A DNA stretch of 64,000 bases, taken from Variovorax sp. ZS18.2.2. Its GTDB lineage: Bacteria > Pseudomonadota > Gammaproteobacteria > Burkholderiales > Burkholderiaceae_C. This document shows positions 18,190-27,079 of the stretch, piece by piece. The notes beneath the pieces were generated by a model that had not been told where the DNA came from, did not search any database, and saw only the letters and a program-made list of their open reading frames with translations. The stretch lies in NCBI RefSeq assembly GCF_024701975.1, contig NZ_JANLNM010000011.1:96058-160057 (forward strand), read 5' to 3'. The position numbers and the translations under genes are program-made. Position 1 is the first letter of the stretch; the number at the start of each line of letters is the position of its first letter.

Positions 18190-18600
18190 ATGACTGAAAT
18201 CGCAGACATCCAGAAGCTGTTCGCCGGAATCTTTCCCGGCCTCATGGGCATCCGCGTGACGGTGCTGGAGCCCGACCGCGTGGTGGCGGAAATGGAGGTG
18301 CGGCAAGACCTCTGCACGGCCGGCGGCATCCTGCACGGGGGCGCATCGATGGCCTTTGCCGACACGCTGGGCGCGGTCGGCACGCTCGTGAACCTCTCGG
18401 GCGGCAAGCGCACGACGACCACCGACTCGAGCACCAAGTTCATCGCCGGCGCGCGCCTCGGCAGCACGGTGACGGGCACCTGCGTGGCGCTGCACCGCGG
18501 GCGCACCACGATGGTCTGGCAGACCGCGATCACGAATGCGGAAGGCAAGCTCTGCAGCGTTGTCACGCAGACGCAGCTGGTGCTCGATCCGGCGCCGTGA
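18190..18600 (+). CDS. PaaI/hotdog-fold thioesterase
   Basis: The 136-residue protein has the hotdog motif GGILHGGASMAFADTLGAVG, with the HGG and the catalytic acid-region Asp of PaaI/YbgC-like acyl-CoA thioesterases, and the closing strand TTTTDSSTKFIAGAR. AGGAG lies just before the ATG at 18190. It probably hydrolyses a medium or aromatic acyl-CoA; substrate cannot be told. It is divergent from the AraC-type gene and about 115 bases upstream of an aldolase gene. Confidence 0.85.
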   Translation: MTEIADIQKLFAGIFPGLMGIRVTVLEPDRVVAEMEVRQDLCTAGGILHGGASMAFADTLGAVGTLVNLSGGKRTTTTDSSTKFIAGARLGSTVTGTCVALHRGRTTMVWQTAITNAEGKLCSVVTQTQLVLDPAP

Positions 18601-18715
18601 CGCCATAGCGGGCCCGGTTGGCACGCAGGGTCAATGCGCGTGCGCTCAGGCACAAGCTCAAATCGCGACCCGCTTCTTACATTGACCGCCACCGTCAATG
18701 CACAGGAGCCACAGC

Positions 18716-19471
18716 GTGAGCGACACAAGAGCTACAACCCACGACACCCCCGCACCGTCCCTCGATGGACTCAGCTACGGCAACTGGAGCGAGGCCGAGA
18801 AGCTCGCGCTCAGCTGCCGCATCCTGGCCAAGGAAGGGCACTCCGAAACGCTGGCCGGGCAGGTCACCGTGCGGCAGGCCGACGGCACCTTTCTCACGAC
18901 GCCGCTCGCGCACGCCTTCAGCGAAATCCGCCCGCAATCGGTGATGCGCATCGACGACTCGCTGCGTGTGCTCGAAGGCCGCGGCGTGCCGAACCCTGCC
19001 GTGCGTTTTCACCTCTGGGTCTACAGGCGAAGGCCCGACGTGAACTGCGTGATGCACACGCATCCGCCGTATGTGTCGGCCCTGTCGATGACGGGTGAGC
19101 CGCTGCAGATCGCGCACATGGACGCCACGCCGTTCTTCGACGACTGCGCGTTCCTCGCCGAATGGCCCGGCCTGCCGATTGCCGATGTGGAGGGGGAGAT
19201 CATCTCGGCGGCGCTCGGCCAGAAGCGCTGCGTTCTGCTCGCTAACCACGGCTTCCTGGCCGCGACCCAGAGCATCGAGGAATCGCTCTACATGTCGGTG
19301 CTCATCGAGCGCGCGGCGCGCAACCAGCTGATTGCGCAATCGGCCTACGGGCGGCTCAAGCTGGTGGACCCGGCACTGGCGAAGGAATCGCACGATTTCC
19401 TGCTGCAGCGGAGCATCGTGAACGCGAGCTTCGCGATGTTCGCAAGGCAGATCACCGGGGAGCAGCCATGA
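18716..19471 (+). CDS. Class II aldolase/adducin-family protein
   Basis: The 251-residue protein shows the class II aldolase zinc ligands in CVMHTHPPYVSAL and LLANHGFLA, plus the usual N-terminal segment LSCRILAKEGHSETLAGQVT. The GTG at 18716 is preferred because AGGAG lies seven bases before it; an ATG at 18698 is in frame but has no such site. The reaction is a retro-aldol cleavage or decarboxylation of a hydroxy-acid or sugar-phosphate, with substrate unknown. Its stop overlaps the start of the MFS gene, so enzyme and transporter are probably made together for one carbon source. Confidence 0.85.
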   Translation: MSDTRATTHDTPAPSLDGLSYGNWSEAEKLALSCRILAKEGHSETLAGQVTVRQADGTFLTTPLAHAFSEIRPQSVMRIDDSLRVLEGRGVPNPAVRFHLWVYRRRPDVNCVMHTHPPYVSALSMTGEPLQIAHMDATPFFDDCAFLAEWPGLPIADVEGEIISAALGQKRCVLLANHGFLAATQSIEESLYMSVLIERAARNQLIAQSAYGRLKLVDPALAKESHDFLLQRSIVNASFAMFARQITGEQP

Positions 19472-20772
19472 GCAGCATCGCTTCGCCATTGCAGGGCGCT
19501 GCCGTGGAGAAAAAGCGCCAGAGCGTGTGGAAGATCGGCGCCGCCACCATGGTCGGCACGGCCATCGAGGCCTTCGACTTCCTGGCCTACGGCACCGCCG
19601 CGGCGCTGGTGTTCAACAAGCTCTTCTTTCCCAACTTCGACCCGACCGTCGGCACGCTGGCCGCCTTCGGCACCTTCGCGAGCGGCATGCTGGCGCGGCC
19701 GCTGGGCGGCATCGTCTTCGGGCACTTCGGCGACCGGCTGGGCCGGAAGTCCATGCTCACGCTGAGCCTGTTGATGATGGGCATCTGCACCGTGCTGATC
19801 GGGCTGTTGCCGACCTACGAATCGATCGGCATGTGGGCCGCGGTGCTGCTGGTGCTGCTGCGCATCGGGCAGGGCCTGTCGTTCGGCGGCGAGCTTGGCG
19901 GCGCGATGCTGATGGCCGTGGAGCATGCGCCGCCCAAGTGGCGCTCGCTGGTGGGCAGCATGCCGCAGATGGGCGCACCCATCGGCGTGCTGCTGTCCTC
20001 GGGCGCCTTCGCGCTGGTGACGCAACTGCCCGAGGCGAGCTTTCTGAGCTGGGGCTGGCGGCTGCCGTTTCTTGCGAGCGCGGTGCTGATCGTGCTGGGC
20101 GTGTTCATCCGCATGAAGGTCGAGGAGTCACCCGAGTTCATGCAGGTAAAGGTGCACCAGAAGACGGCCGCGTTGCCGGCACGCGAAGTCGTGGTGGCGC
20201 ACTGGAAGCCGTTGCTCCTGACCATCGGCGGCAAGCTGGCCGAGGTGACGCTGATCTACACGATCCTGGTGTTCTCGATCTCGTATGCGACGACTCGCCT
20301 CGGGTTCTCGCGGGCCGATGCGCTGCATGCGTTGATCGTGGGCTCGGTGGTCATGGTCTTCACCATTCCGGCCAGCGGCTGGCTTGCGGACAAGGTGGGA
20401 GCGCGGCGGCTCTATGTGTTCGGTGGGCTGCTGCTGGCCGTGATGGCGGTGCCGCTGTTCCAGGCGATCGGCAGCGGGTCGCTCACGGCGTACACGGTGG
20501 CGATGGTGGTGGCGTTGTCGATCAACTACGCGCTGATGTTCGCGCCGCAGTCGAACCTGTATGCAGCGCAGTTTCCGGCGGAGCTGCGCTACTCGGGCAT
20601 CTCGATCGGCATCCAGTTCGCGGCAGCCATCGGCGGCGGGCTGGCGCCGATCATCGCGGCGACGCTGGTCGCGAAGTACTCGAGCATCGTGCCGGTGGGC
20701 ATCTATGTCGCGGTGCTGGGCGTGATCGCGGCGGTGTCTGCGTACCTGATGCGGCCCACCGCGAACGAATGA
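19468..20772 (+). CDS. MFS transporter of the metabolite:H+ symporter type
   Basis: The 434-residue protein has 12 predicted membrane segments. It carries the MHS signature AIEAFDFLAYGTAAALVFNK in segment 1 and the loop GHFGDRLGRKSMLTLSL between segments 2 and 3, followed by RIGQGLSFGGELGGAML. Members import organic acids or osmolytes with protons. The four-base overlap with the aldolase gene suggests that it imports the aldolase substrate or precursor. It ends six bases before the convergent end of the next gene. Confidence 0.9.
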   Translation: MSSIASPLQGAAVEKKRQSVWKIGAATMVGTAIEAFDFLAYGTAAALVFNKLFFPNFDPTVGTLAAFGTFASGMLARPLGGIVFGHFGDRLGRKSMLTLSLLMMGICTVLIGLLPTYESIGMWAAVLLVLLRIGQGLSFGGELGGAMLMAVEHAPPKWRSLVGSMPQMGAPIGVLLSSGAFALVTQLPEASFLSWGWRLPFLASAVLIVLGVFIRMKVEESPEFMQVKVHQKTAALPAREVVVAHWKPLLLTIGGKLAEVTLIYTILVFSISYATTRLGFSRADALHALIVGSVVMVFTIPASGWLADKVGARRLYVFGGLLLAVMAVPLFQAIGSGSLTAYTVAMVVALSINYALMFAPQSNLYAAQFPAELRYSGISIGIQFAAAIGGGLAPIIAATLVAKYSSIVPVGIYVAVLGVIAAVSAYLMRPTANE

Positions 20773-20778
20773 GCGATC

Positions 20779-22506
20779 TCAGGAGTGGCCGTCCACCCGC
20801 ATCTGGAAAAGGAAGTAGGGCGGAATGCAGGCGCCGCGCCCTTCGGGCTGGCCCTCGGCCTGCGCGCAGATGAAGTCGTCGCGGCAGGGCTGCTGCGCCG
20901 AGCAGCTGCGCAGGTTGCCGGGGCGCGTGTGTTTGGCGAGGCATTCGCCGAAGGGCTTGTTGGCGGCGAGGCACTGATTGAAGTCGCTCAGGATGGCGAT
21001 GCCGCCGCAGGTGCCGTTCTTGTCGAGCGGATCGCAGGGGCCCGAGCACATGCCGCCGGGGAAACCGACCGAGGTTTTCTCGCAGACGGAGAGCACGCCT
21101 TCGCAAGCGACGCGCGGCAGTTTCTCGGCGCGGTCGAGCCACGGGTTGGCGGACTGCGTGATGCGCGTGGGTTCGCAGCTTGCGCCGACCGTGGATTTCT
21201 CGGGTGCGGCGTTTGCGACGTCCGGCTCGGCAAGCGGACGGAACGGATCGGGCTGCGGCGTCGACAGCGCGGCGTGCACGTACGTACCGCGGCGCGCCAG
21301 TTCGTCCTGCAGGTGTGGTGAGTGCGGCAAGGCGAGTGCATTGCCCGTCGTGAAGGTGCGCGATGCGCCGCGCCGGTCGACGCCCAGCAGATGAAAGCCC
21401 GCGACCGCGCGGCTCTGGTGGCAGCCCGCACAGCTGAGGTCGTCGAGTCGGCGCAGCACGGCCTGCGGCGACTGCAGCGTGCGGCTGCCGGGCACGGCCT
21501 GCCAGTCGCCCGGCGAGAAGACCTGTGCGAACGGCCGGTTCGCGAGGCGCGCAAGGCCGCGCGGTGCGACCGAGATCGATTCGGTCGCGAGGAATTTTTC
21601 AGGGATCTGCACCGAGGCTTCGTCCAGTGCGCGCAGGTTGGCGGGCTGCTGCAGCCACTGCTGCAGTTCCTTTCGCAGTGGCGCGTTGGCCTTGAGGCGC
21701 GCGACATCGGGCGTGTTCTCGAGCGGTGCGACGTCGAAGCGCTTCGTGCCGGCGTTCCATCGAAAGGCGCGCAGCATGTACTCGGCATGGCCGCCGAGAT
21801 CGGGCCGCACCGCGGAGGGCCAGCGCACGCTCTGCAGGTTGGTGGTGACCTGCGCGATGCGTGCAGATGCAAGACGTTGCGGCGCGAGCGGGCCGTCGGG
21901 CGACACCAGCCAACGGCCTAGCGCCTCGTCCTGCATCGACGCCTGCGGCGGCTGCCAGAGCCGCGCGGCGCCGGCGCAGCTGCCGCTTGCGTCCGGTGCA
22001 TCACCGCGCAGTTCGACATTGACGGTCATCGGCAGGCGCGACTGCATCGCAGCGGTGCGGTACGCGAGCCGGTACACGAGCCGCGTCTCGCCGCAGGCGC
22101 CGTTCTGGAACGGCCGGCGGTCCATGCGGTTGGCCACGCCGACCAACTCGAAGAAGGCATCGGGGCTTGCGAGCCAGCGCGCGTCGAACAGCCGGTGCGG
22201 GTAGCGCGAGATGCCGACGCCGGCCTGCTTGTCCGCACGCTGAATGCGCGCGAGGCTTTCGCCGAGCGGCGTGGCGATGGATTGCCAGGCCGCAGAGCGC
22301 ATCAAGGACTGGTTGGTGGCGATGCCGTCAGGGGAAGCGGGCGCATCGCCGATCCAGTGGGCGAAGCCGGCGCCGGATTTTTCGGCGGCCTGCAGTGCTT
22401 TGGGAGAGGTGACGAGGAGCATAGGATCTGCCGCGCGCACAAGCGGCGCGGCGAGGATCAGTGCGAGCGCAAGGCCGGTGGACAGGCTGTGTTTGAAGAT
22501 CGGCAC
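20779..22506 (-). CDS. Exported protein with one CxxCH motif and a cysteine-rich tail
   Basis: The 575-residue protein has a Sec signal (LALALILAAPLVRA, cleavage near residue 25). A single CAGCH at residues 359-363 could bind a c-type heme, but the context LDDLSCAGCHQSRAVAGFHL lacks the surrounding helix pattern of a small cytochrome c. The last 130 residues contain about a dozen cysteines (for example GACIPPYF, GTCGGIA, CLAANKPFGEC), suggesting disulfides. I do not recognise the family; related large periplasmic or surface proteins are annotated only as hypothetical. It is convergent with the MFS gene. Confidence 0.7.
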   Translation of the reverse strand: MPIFKHSLSTGLALALILAAPLVRAADPMLLVTSPKALQAAEKSGAGFAHWIGDAPASPDGIATNQSLMRSAAWQSIATPLGESLARIQRADKQAGVGISRYPHRLFDARWLASPDAFFELVGVANRMDRRPFQNGACGETRLVYRLAYRTAAMQSRLPMTVNVELRGDAPDASGSCAGAARLWQPPQASMQDEALGRWLVSPDGPLAPQRLASARIAQVTTNLQSVRWPSAVRPDLGGHAEYMLRAFRWNAGTKRFDVAPLENTPDVARLKANAPLRKELQQWLQQPANLRALDEASVQIPEKFLATESISVAPRGLARLANRPFAQVFSPGDWQAVPGSRTLQSPQAVLRRLDDLSCAGCHQSRAVAGFHLLGVDRRGASRTFTTGNALALPHSPHLQDELARRGTYVHAALSTPQPDPFRPLAEPDVANAAPEKSTVGASCEPTRITQSANPWLDRAEKLPRVACEGVLSVCEKTSVGFPGGMCSGPCDPLDKNGTCGGIAILSDFNQCLAANKPFGECLAKHTRPGNLRSCSAQQPCRDDFICAQAEGQPEGRGACIPPYFLFQMRVDGHS

Positions 22507-22519
22507 GCGGCCGATTGTG

Positions 22520-22903
22520 TCAGCGCCGGGGCGCGATGTTCAACGCCGCGCAGAAGTCGTAGAACGCCTCGAGCTGCAGCGACTTGTCGAACACCGCATC
22601 GACGCCCGCCGACAGTGCGCCTTCGCGCACCTCGGAGGTCGCATAGTTCATGAGCACCACGGTGCGCTGCTCGGGCAGCTTGTTGTCCTTGAGGAACTGC
22701 GCCACGGTGAGCCCGTTGCCTTTGGCGAGAAACACATCGATCACCGCCGCATCCCATTCGCCGGGGTTGGCCTTGAGCCAGTCGATCGCTTCATCGGAAG
22801 TGGTTGCGGTGCCGATGACATCGCATTCGGAAAATTCCTGCAGCCCGTCGGTCAGCGTCGTCGCGATCAGAGGGTTGTCTTCTATGAGGTAGATGCGGGT
22901 CAT
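22520..22903 (-). CDS. Single-domain response regulator
   Basis: The 127-residue protein is a receiver domain without an output: acidic pair in YLIEDNPLIA, phospho-acceptor Asp56 in AAVIDVFLAKG, and the conserved Lys in VFDKSLQLEAF. MTRIYLIED at 22903 is taken as the start because the receiver fold begins there; further upstream in-frame Met codons would add an unrelated tail. It is divergent from a second receiver-only gene at 23078 and may work with an unlinked histidine kinase. Confidence 0.82.
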   Translation of the reverse strand: MTRIYLIEDNPLIATTLTDGLQEFSECDVIGTATTSDEAIDWLKANPGEWDAAVIDVFLAKGNGLTVAQFLKDNKLPEQRTVVLMNYATSEVREGALSAGVDAVFDKSLQLEAFYDFCAALNIAPRR

Positions 22904-23077
22904 TGTTGTGTGCGAGAGCGGGAGTGCGGTCCATCGGCTTGTCTTGGCCGAGGGGGTCATTGTCGGGACGGACTCGCGGTGCCGAGTAAGACAACGCCGC
23001 CATCTGTCGTACATCCCTGTAGGGTGGTAGGGTGCAACTCCTGCGCCGCAGCGGGTTGTCTGGAAAAATGAACCTCA

Positions 23078-23455
23078 ATGACCGCTGACTCCGCTGACCC
23101 GCAAAAAAGACTTCGTGTGCTGCTCGTCGAAGACGATGTCGAAACGCTCGCTACCACCCTGAAGATTCTCGAAGCCCTGGGGCACTGGGCCACAGGCGTC
23201 AAGAGCGCCGAGGCCGCCATCGCGCGCTTCTTCGACGGCGCCTTCGACGTGGTGATGGTGGACATCGGCTTGCCCGCGCTGTCGGGCCGCGACCTGGCCG
23301 AGCGGCTTCTGCGCGATCACCGCGTGCCGGTGATCTTCGTGACCGGGGAAGCGCAACCCGCGGAGGCGATGGCCGGCACGTCGTGGCTGCGCAAGCCCTA
23401 TGCGATCGAGCAACTGATGGACGCGCTGGCCCGTTCGACGATCGCCTCGCCGTAG
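23078..23455 (+). CDS. Single-domain response regulator
   Basis: The 125-residue receiver domain shows LLVEDDVETLATT, Asp62 in VVMVDIGLPALSG, the Thr in IFVTGEA and the Lys in WLRKPYAIEQL. There is no DNA-binding or enzymatic domain. It lies head to head with the other receiver-only gene, about 175 bases apart, and 61 bases upstream of a glycosyltransferase gene. No histidine kinase is present in the window, so its partner is unknown. Confidence 0.85.
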   Translation: MTADSADPQKRLRVLLVEDDVETLATTLKILEALGHWATGVKSAEAAIARFFDGAFDVVMVDIGLPALSGRDLAERLLRDHRVPVIFVTGEAQPAEAMAGTSWLRKPYAIEQLMDALARSTIASP

Positions 23456-23516
23456 ACCGAAGAGGGCATGGCGTGAAAACCCTCCGGCCCCGGGTGCACC
23501 CATAAAATCGGCGCCC

Positions 23517-25046
23517 ATGCCCACCGCCATGCCCACCGATCAGACCGAGCCCTTTCCGGTAGACGCCGCCGTTGCCGAGCTCGAGGTGCTGCGCGGGCGG
23601 TTCGACTGGGCGCAGGCATGGCGTATCAGCCGGGCCTGGCATGACACAGACCCCTATGACTTCTACGCTGCATGGAATGCATTGCATGACAGCACCCAGT
23701 TGGGCGACTGGACGCGCCACGAGTTCTTGCAGACCGTGGTGGCCGAGGGCATTGCCCATACCGGTGATGCAAGCCTCGTGGGCGAGTTGGCCCTGGCCAC
23801 CCCCAGGTTCACGCCGCCCCTGCTGCTCGCGGGCGCGCAGCGCCACGTGCGCCGGTTGTTGGGCGATCGGGCGACCGCGGCGCCGCTGATTGCGCGGGGT
23901 CACCACTACCCCGGTCACCGGCGGCTGCGCATCGGCTACATCGGTGGCGACTTCTACTACCAGGCCACGAGCTACCTGCTTGCAGGGGTCCTGGAACACC
24001 ATGACCACGAACAGTTCGAACTCGTCTGCTTCGATTTTTCCCGGGACGACACCGCCGAAGCGGGTTTGACCGATGCCTCCCGAGACCAGCGCAAGGCCTT
24101 CCGTGCGCGCCTGGAGGGGTGCTTCGATCGTGTCGTGAGCCTGCATGCCCTGAATGCGGCCGAATGCGCCCGGCAGGTGCGTGAGGCGGAGATCGATGTC
24201 GCCGTCTACATCAGCCGGCCGGTCGACGAGCGTTTTGCCATGCTGGCCCATCGGCCTGCGCCTGTTCAGGTGGCTTATCTGTTCTATCCCGGCACGACCG
24301 GGGCGCCATTCATCGACTACCTGGTGGCAGACGCCATCGTGGTTCCGACCGAGGCCGAGGCGAACTACAGCGAACGCATCTTGCGCCTGCCGAACTGCTA
24401 CCAGCCACACGACCATCGCCGCGCCGAGCCGGCTGCCGTGACGCGCGCCGACTTCAACCTGCCGCCCGATGCATTGGTCCTGGCCAATTTCAACCAGTGC
24501 TACAAGACGACGCCCGAGGTGTTTGCGCTGTGGTGCGAGCTCTTGCGTGGACAGCCCGATGCCGTGCTCTGGTTGCGGGGCGGCCCGCCCGAGGCGAACG
24601 CGAACCTGCAGGCGCAGGCGGCGTTGCGGGGCGTTGCCGCGCATCGCATCGTCTTCGGGGCGCCTGTCTCCGTGCACCTGCATCTCGGGCGCTTGCGCCA
24701 CTGCGTCGACCTGGTGCTCGACACCTTTCCGTATGGCGGCCACACGCTGACCAGCGATGCGCTGTGGGCCGGCGTGCCGGTGGTCACGCGGATGGGCGAC
24801 ACCTTTGCTTCGCGTGTCGCTGCCAGCCTGCTGAACGCCGTGGGCCTGCCCGAGCTGGTCACACACAGCGCAGCCGATTACCTTGCATGCGCGCGGGCCC
24901 TGTGTGCGGACGCATCGCGCCGGCAAAGGCTGCGCGACCATCTGGCGCGGGTGCGCGGCAGTTGCCCCTTGTTCGACACCGCGCGCTACACACGCGATCT
25001 GGAAGCGGCCTATCTGCGAATCGCGCCGGGCCCATCGAGCACCTGA
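23517..25046 (+). CDS. SPINDLY/OGT-type (GT41) glycosyltransferase
   Basis: The 509-residue protein matches the catalytic part of O-GlcNAc transferase-like GT41 proteins: RLRIGYIGGDFYYQATSYLL, the sugar-nucleotide loop YLFYPGTTGAPFIDYLVADA, LANFNQCYKTTPEVFALW and the UDP-binding part DTFPYGGHTLTSDALWAGVP. A short helical N-terminus of about 130 residues takes the place of a long TPR array. In bacteria such proteins glycosylate surface proteins or lipids; the acceptor is unknown. A second in-frame ATG lies at 23529. It ends four bases before dusA. Confidence 0.85.
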   Translation: MPTAMPTDQTEPFPVDAAVAELEVLRGRFDWAQAWRISRAWHDTDPYDFYAAWNALHDSTQLGDWTRHEFLQTVVAEGIAHTGDASLVGELALATPRFTPPLLLAGAQRHVRRLLGDRATAAPLIARGHHYPGHRRLRIGYIGGDFYYQATSYLLAGVLEHHDHEQFELVCFDFSRDDTAEAGLTDASRDQRKAFRARLEGCFDRVVSLHALNAAECARQVREAEIDVAVYISRPVDERFAMLAHRPAPVQVAYLFYPGTTGAPFIDYLVADAIVVPTEAEANYSERILRLPNCYQPHDHRRAEPAAVTRADFNLPPDALVLANFNQCYKTTPEVFALWCELLRGQPDAVLWLRGGPPEANANLQAQAALRGVAAHRIVFGAPVSVHLHLGRLRHCVDLVLDTFPYGGHTLTSDALWAGVPVVTRMGDTFASRVAASLLNAVGLPELVTHSAADYLACARALCADASRRQRLRDHLARVRGSCPLFDTARYTRDLEAAYLRIAPGPSST

Positions 25047-25050
25047 CTCC

Positions 25051-26040
25051 ATGCAAACAACGAATTACAGCGCGATGAAGATTTCCGTCGCCCCCATGAT
25101 GGACTGGACTGACCGTCATTGCAGGTACTTCCATCGCCTGATGTCGCGCCACGCGCTGCTCTACACCGAGATGGTGACGACCGGCGCACTGTTGCATGGC
25201 GACGTGCCCCGGCACCTTCGCTTCAACGCCGAAGAACACCCCGTGGCGCTGCAGCTCGGCGGCAGCGAGCCGGCTGATCTTGCGCATTGCGCGAAGCTCG
25301 GCGAGGAATGGGGCTACGACGAGATCAACCTCAACTGCGGATGCCCGAGCGAGCGCGTGCAGCGCGGGGCGTTCGGTGCCTGCCTCATGAACGAGCCGCA
25401 ACTGGTGGCCGATTGCGTGAAGGCGATGGTCGATGTGGTGAGCGTGCCCGTCACGGTCAAGCACCGCATCGGCATCGACAAGATCGAGCGCTACGAGTTC
25501 GTGCGCGACTTCGTCGGCCAGGTGAGCGAAGCGGGGTGCGGCACCTTCATCGTCCATGCGCGCAATGCGTGGCTGCAGGGCCTGAGCCCGAAGCAGAACC
25601 GCGAGATCCCGCCGCTGCGCTACGCGCTGGTGCATCGGCTGAAGCATGACTTTCCCGGCCTGAAGTTTTCGATCAACGGCGGCATTTCCGTCAACGAACA
25701 AGTGCATGAACACCTGCGCCTGCTTGACGGCGTGATGGTCGGGCGGGAGGCGTATCACAACCCTTGGTGGCTCGCCGAATGGGACGCCGAATTCTTCGGT
25801 GCCGCGCCGCAGCCGCTGACGCGCGAAGAGGTGGAGTCGCTGATGTGCGACTACATGGTTCGCGAGGCGGCCGAGCACGGCACGCAGTGGTCGTCGATTG
25901 CGCGGCACATGCTGGGCCTGCGCAACGGGCTGCCCGGCGCGCGCCGCTGGCGGCAGGTCTGGAGCGATCACCGCCTCAAGACGCGCCCGCCGCACGAGGT
26001 GATGGCGCTGGCGCACGAGCCGGTCGCGCAGGCCGCCTGA
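25051..26040 (+). CDS. dusA: tRNA-dihydrouridine(20/20a) synthase DusA
   Basis: The 329-residue protein reduces uridine in the tRNA D-loop using FMN and NADPH. DusA features are PMMDWTDRHCRYFHRLMSR at the start, YTEMVTTGALLHGD, the catalytic Cys in NLNCGCPSERVQRG, and VKHRIGID plus FIVHARNAWLQGLSPKQNRE for FMN and tRNA contacts. An in-frame Met at 25075 would give MKISVAPMMDW, a common start in the family. A terminator hairpin follows at 26080. Confidence 0.93.
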   Translation: MQTTNYSAMKISVAPMMDWTDRHCRYFHRLMSRHALLYTEMVTTGALLHGDVPRHLRFNAEEHPVALQLGGSEPADLAHCAKLGEEWGYDEINLNCGCPSERVQRGAFGACLMNEPQLVADCVKAMVDVVSVPVTVKHRIGIDKIERYEFVRDFVGQVSEAGCGTFIVHARNAWLQGLSPKQNREIPPLRYALVHRLKHDFPGLKFSINGGISVNEQVHEHLRLLDGVMVGREAYHNPWWLAEWDAEFFGAAPQPLTREEVESLMCDYMVREAAEHGTQWSSIARHMLGLRNGLPGARRWRQVWSDHRLKTRPPHEVMALAHEPVAQAA

Positions 26041-26079
26041 ACGGGCGGCCACCGAGGCCGCTTTTCTGCTTTTCCAGTT

Positions 26080-26120
26080 CACGAAGGGAATCTCCGAACT
26101 CGGAGATTTCGTGTGTTTTT
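26080..26120 (+). terminator. Rho-independent terminator after dusA
   Basis: CACGA...TCGTG and AATCTCCG/CGGAGATT form a nested stem with loop AACT, followed by TGTTTTT. This is a good intrinsic terminator for dusA. The remaining 150 bases to the next gene are AT-rich and should hold its promoter. Confidence 0.75.
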
Positions 26121-26272
26121 ACGCCCGAAAAGTCCCTTTTTAGGCTCCGAATCGGGGCGTTTCGTCCTCTTTTAATAGAACATAGTTCCGAAACAATGCA
26201 ACAACAAGTGTGGCCTGTGCGCCTGTTTTTGCTCAAGAATAAAGAGGTCAGGGAAACAAAAAAAGGTTCTTC

Positions 26273-27058
26273 ATGAGTGAAGCTGTTGGCAGCAAAGAAG
26301 AAGTGAGCGCGCTCGCACGCGGCTTGGCATTGCTAAAGACCATCGGGATGGCTGCCGCCCCGATGGGCAACCGGGATCTGGCCGACACGACGGGCATTCC
26401 CAAGGCCACCGTCTCGCGGCTGACCGCGACGCTGGTAGGCGCCGGCTACCTGCGCCAGTCGCGGGACAGCGAGCGGTTCAGCCTGGGGCCGGCGCTGCTC
26501 GACATGAGCAGCCGCTATCTCAGGCATTTCGACCTGCGAACGGTGGCGCGGCCGCATTTGACGGAGCTGTCCGAATTCGCGGGCGCCAGCATCCACATGG
26601 GCGTGCGCGACGATCTCGATCTGCTCGTCATCGATTCGCTGCGGCCGCGGTCCGCGCTCATCAGTTCGCGCATCGAGGTCGGCTCGCGCCTGTCGATCAC
26701 CACCTCGGCCGCCGGCCGGGCCTACCTGGCGGCACTGCCGCGGCCGGAGCGGAACGTCCTGTTGGAGCAGATCCGCATCGAGACCGGCGAGAACTGGCAT
26801 GCCGTCGCGCCGCGCCTGATGGCGGGCATCGAGGAGTACGACCGCCTGGGCTATTGCAGCTCCTTCGGCGAGTGGCACCCCCATATCCATGCACTCGGCT
26901 TCGCGCTGCAGGGGCCGCGCGGCGAGCGCTACGGCCTGAGTTGCGGCGGCCCCGCCTACCTGCTGCCGAAGGAGGTCATGCTGGAACGCGTGGCGCCCCG
27001 GTTGCTGGAAGTGGCCCGACGGATTTCGGCCGAAGCCGGCACCATCACCCGCGATTGA
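26273..27058 (+). CDS. IclR-family transcriptional regulator
   Basis: The 261-residue protein has the IclR winged helix at the N-terminus (ALARGLALLKTIGMAAAPMG, LADTTGIPKATVSRLTATLV) and the IclR effector domain (RPHLTELSEFAGASIHMGVR, YCSSFGEWHPHIHALGFAL). The upstream 100 bases are AT-rich, suggesting its own promoter. It is convergent with the GntR-type gene 22 bases downstream. IclR proteins usually control aromatic or organic-acid degradation; no target is obvious beside it. Confidence 0.9.
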   Translation: MSEAVGSKEEVSALARGLALLKTIGMAAAPMGNRDLADTTGIPKATVSRLTATLVGAGYLRQSRDSERFSLGPALLDMSSRYLRHFDLRTVARPHLTELSEFAGASIHMGVRDDLDLLVIDSLRPRSALISSRIEVGSRLSITTSAAGRAYLAALPRPERNVLLEQIRIETGENWHAVAPRLMAGIEEYDRLGYCSSFGEWHPHIHALGFALQGPRGERYGLSCGGPAYLLPKEVMLERVAPRLLEVARRISAEAGTITRD

Positions 27059-27079
27059 GTCTCCGGCGGGTTGGCGAAC

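Noticed and set aside
26273..27058. IclR-type gene as regulator of the propionyl-CoA operon
   Set aside because: The GntR-type gene lies between and is divergent from the operon, which makes it the better candidate; the IclR gene only converges on it.
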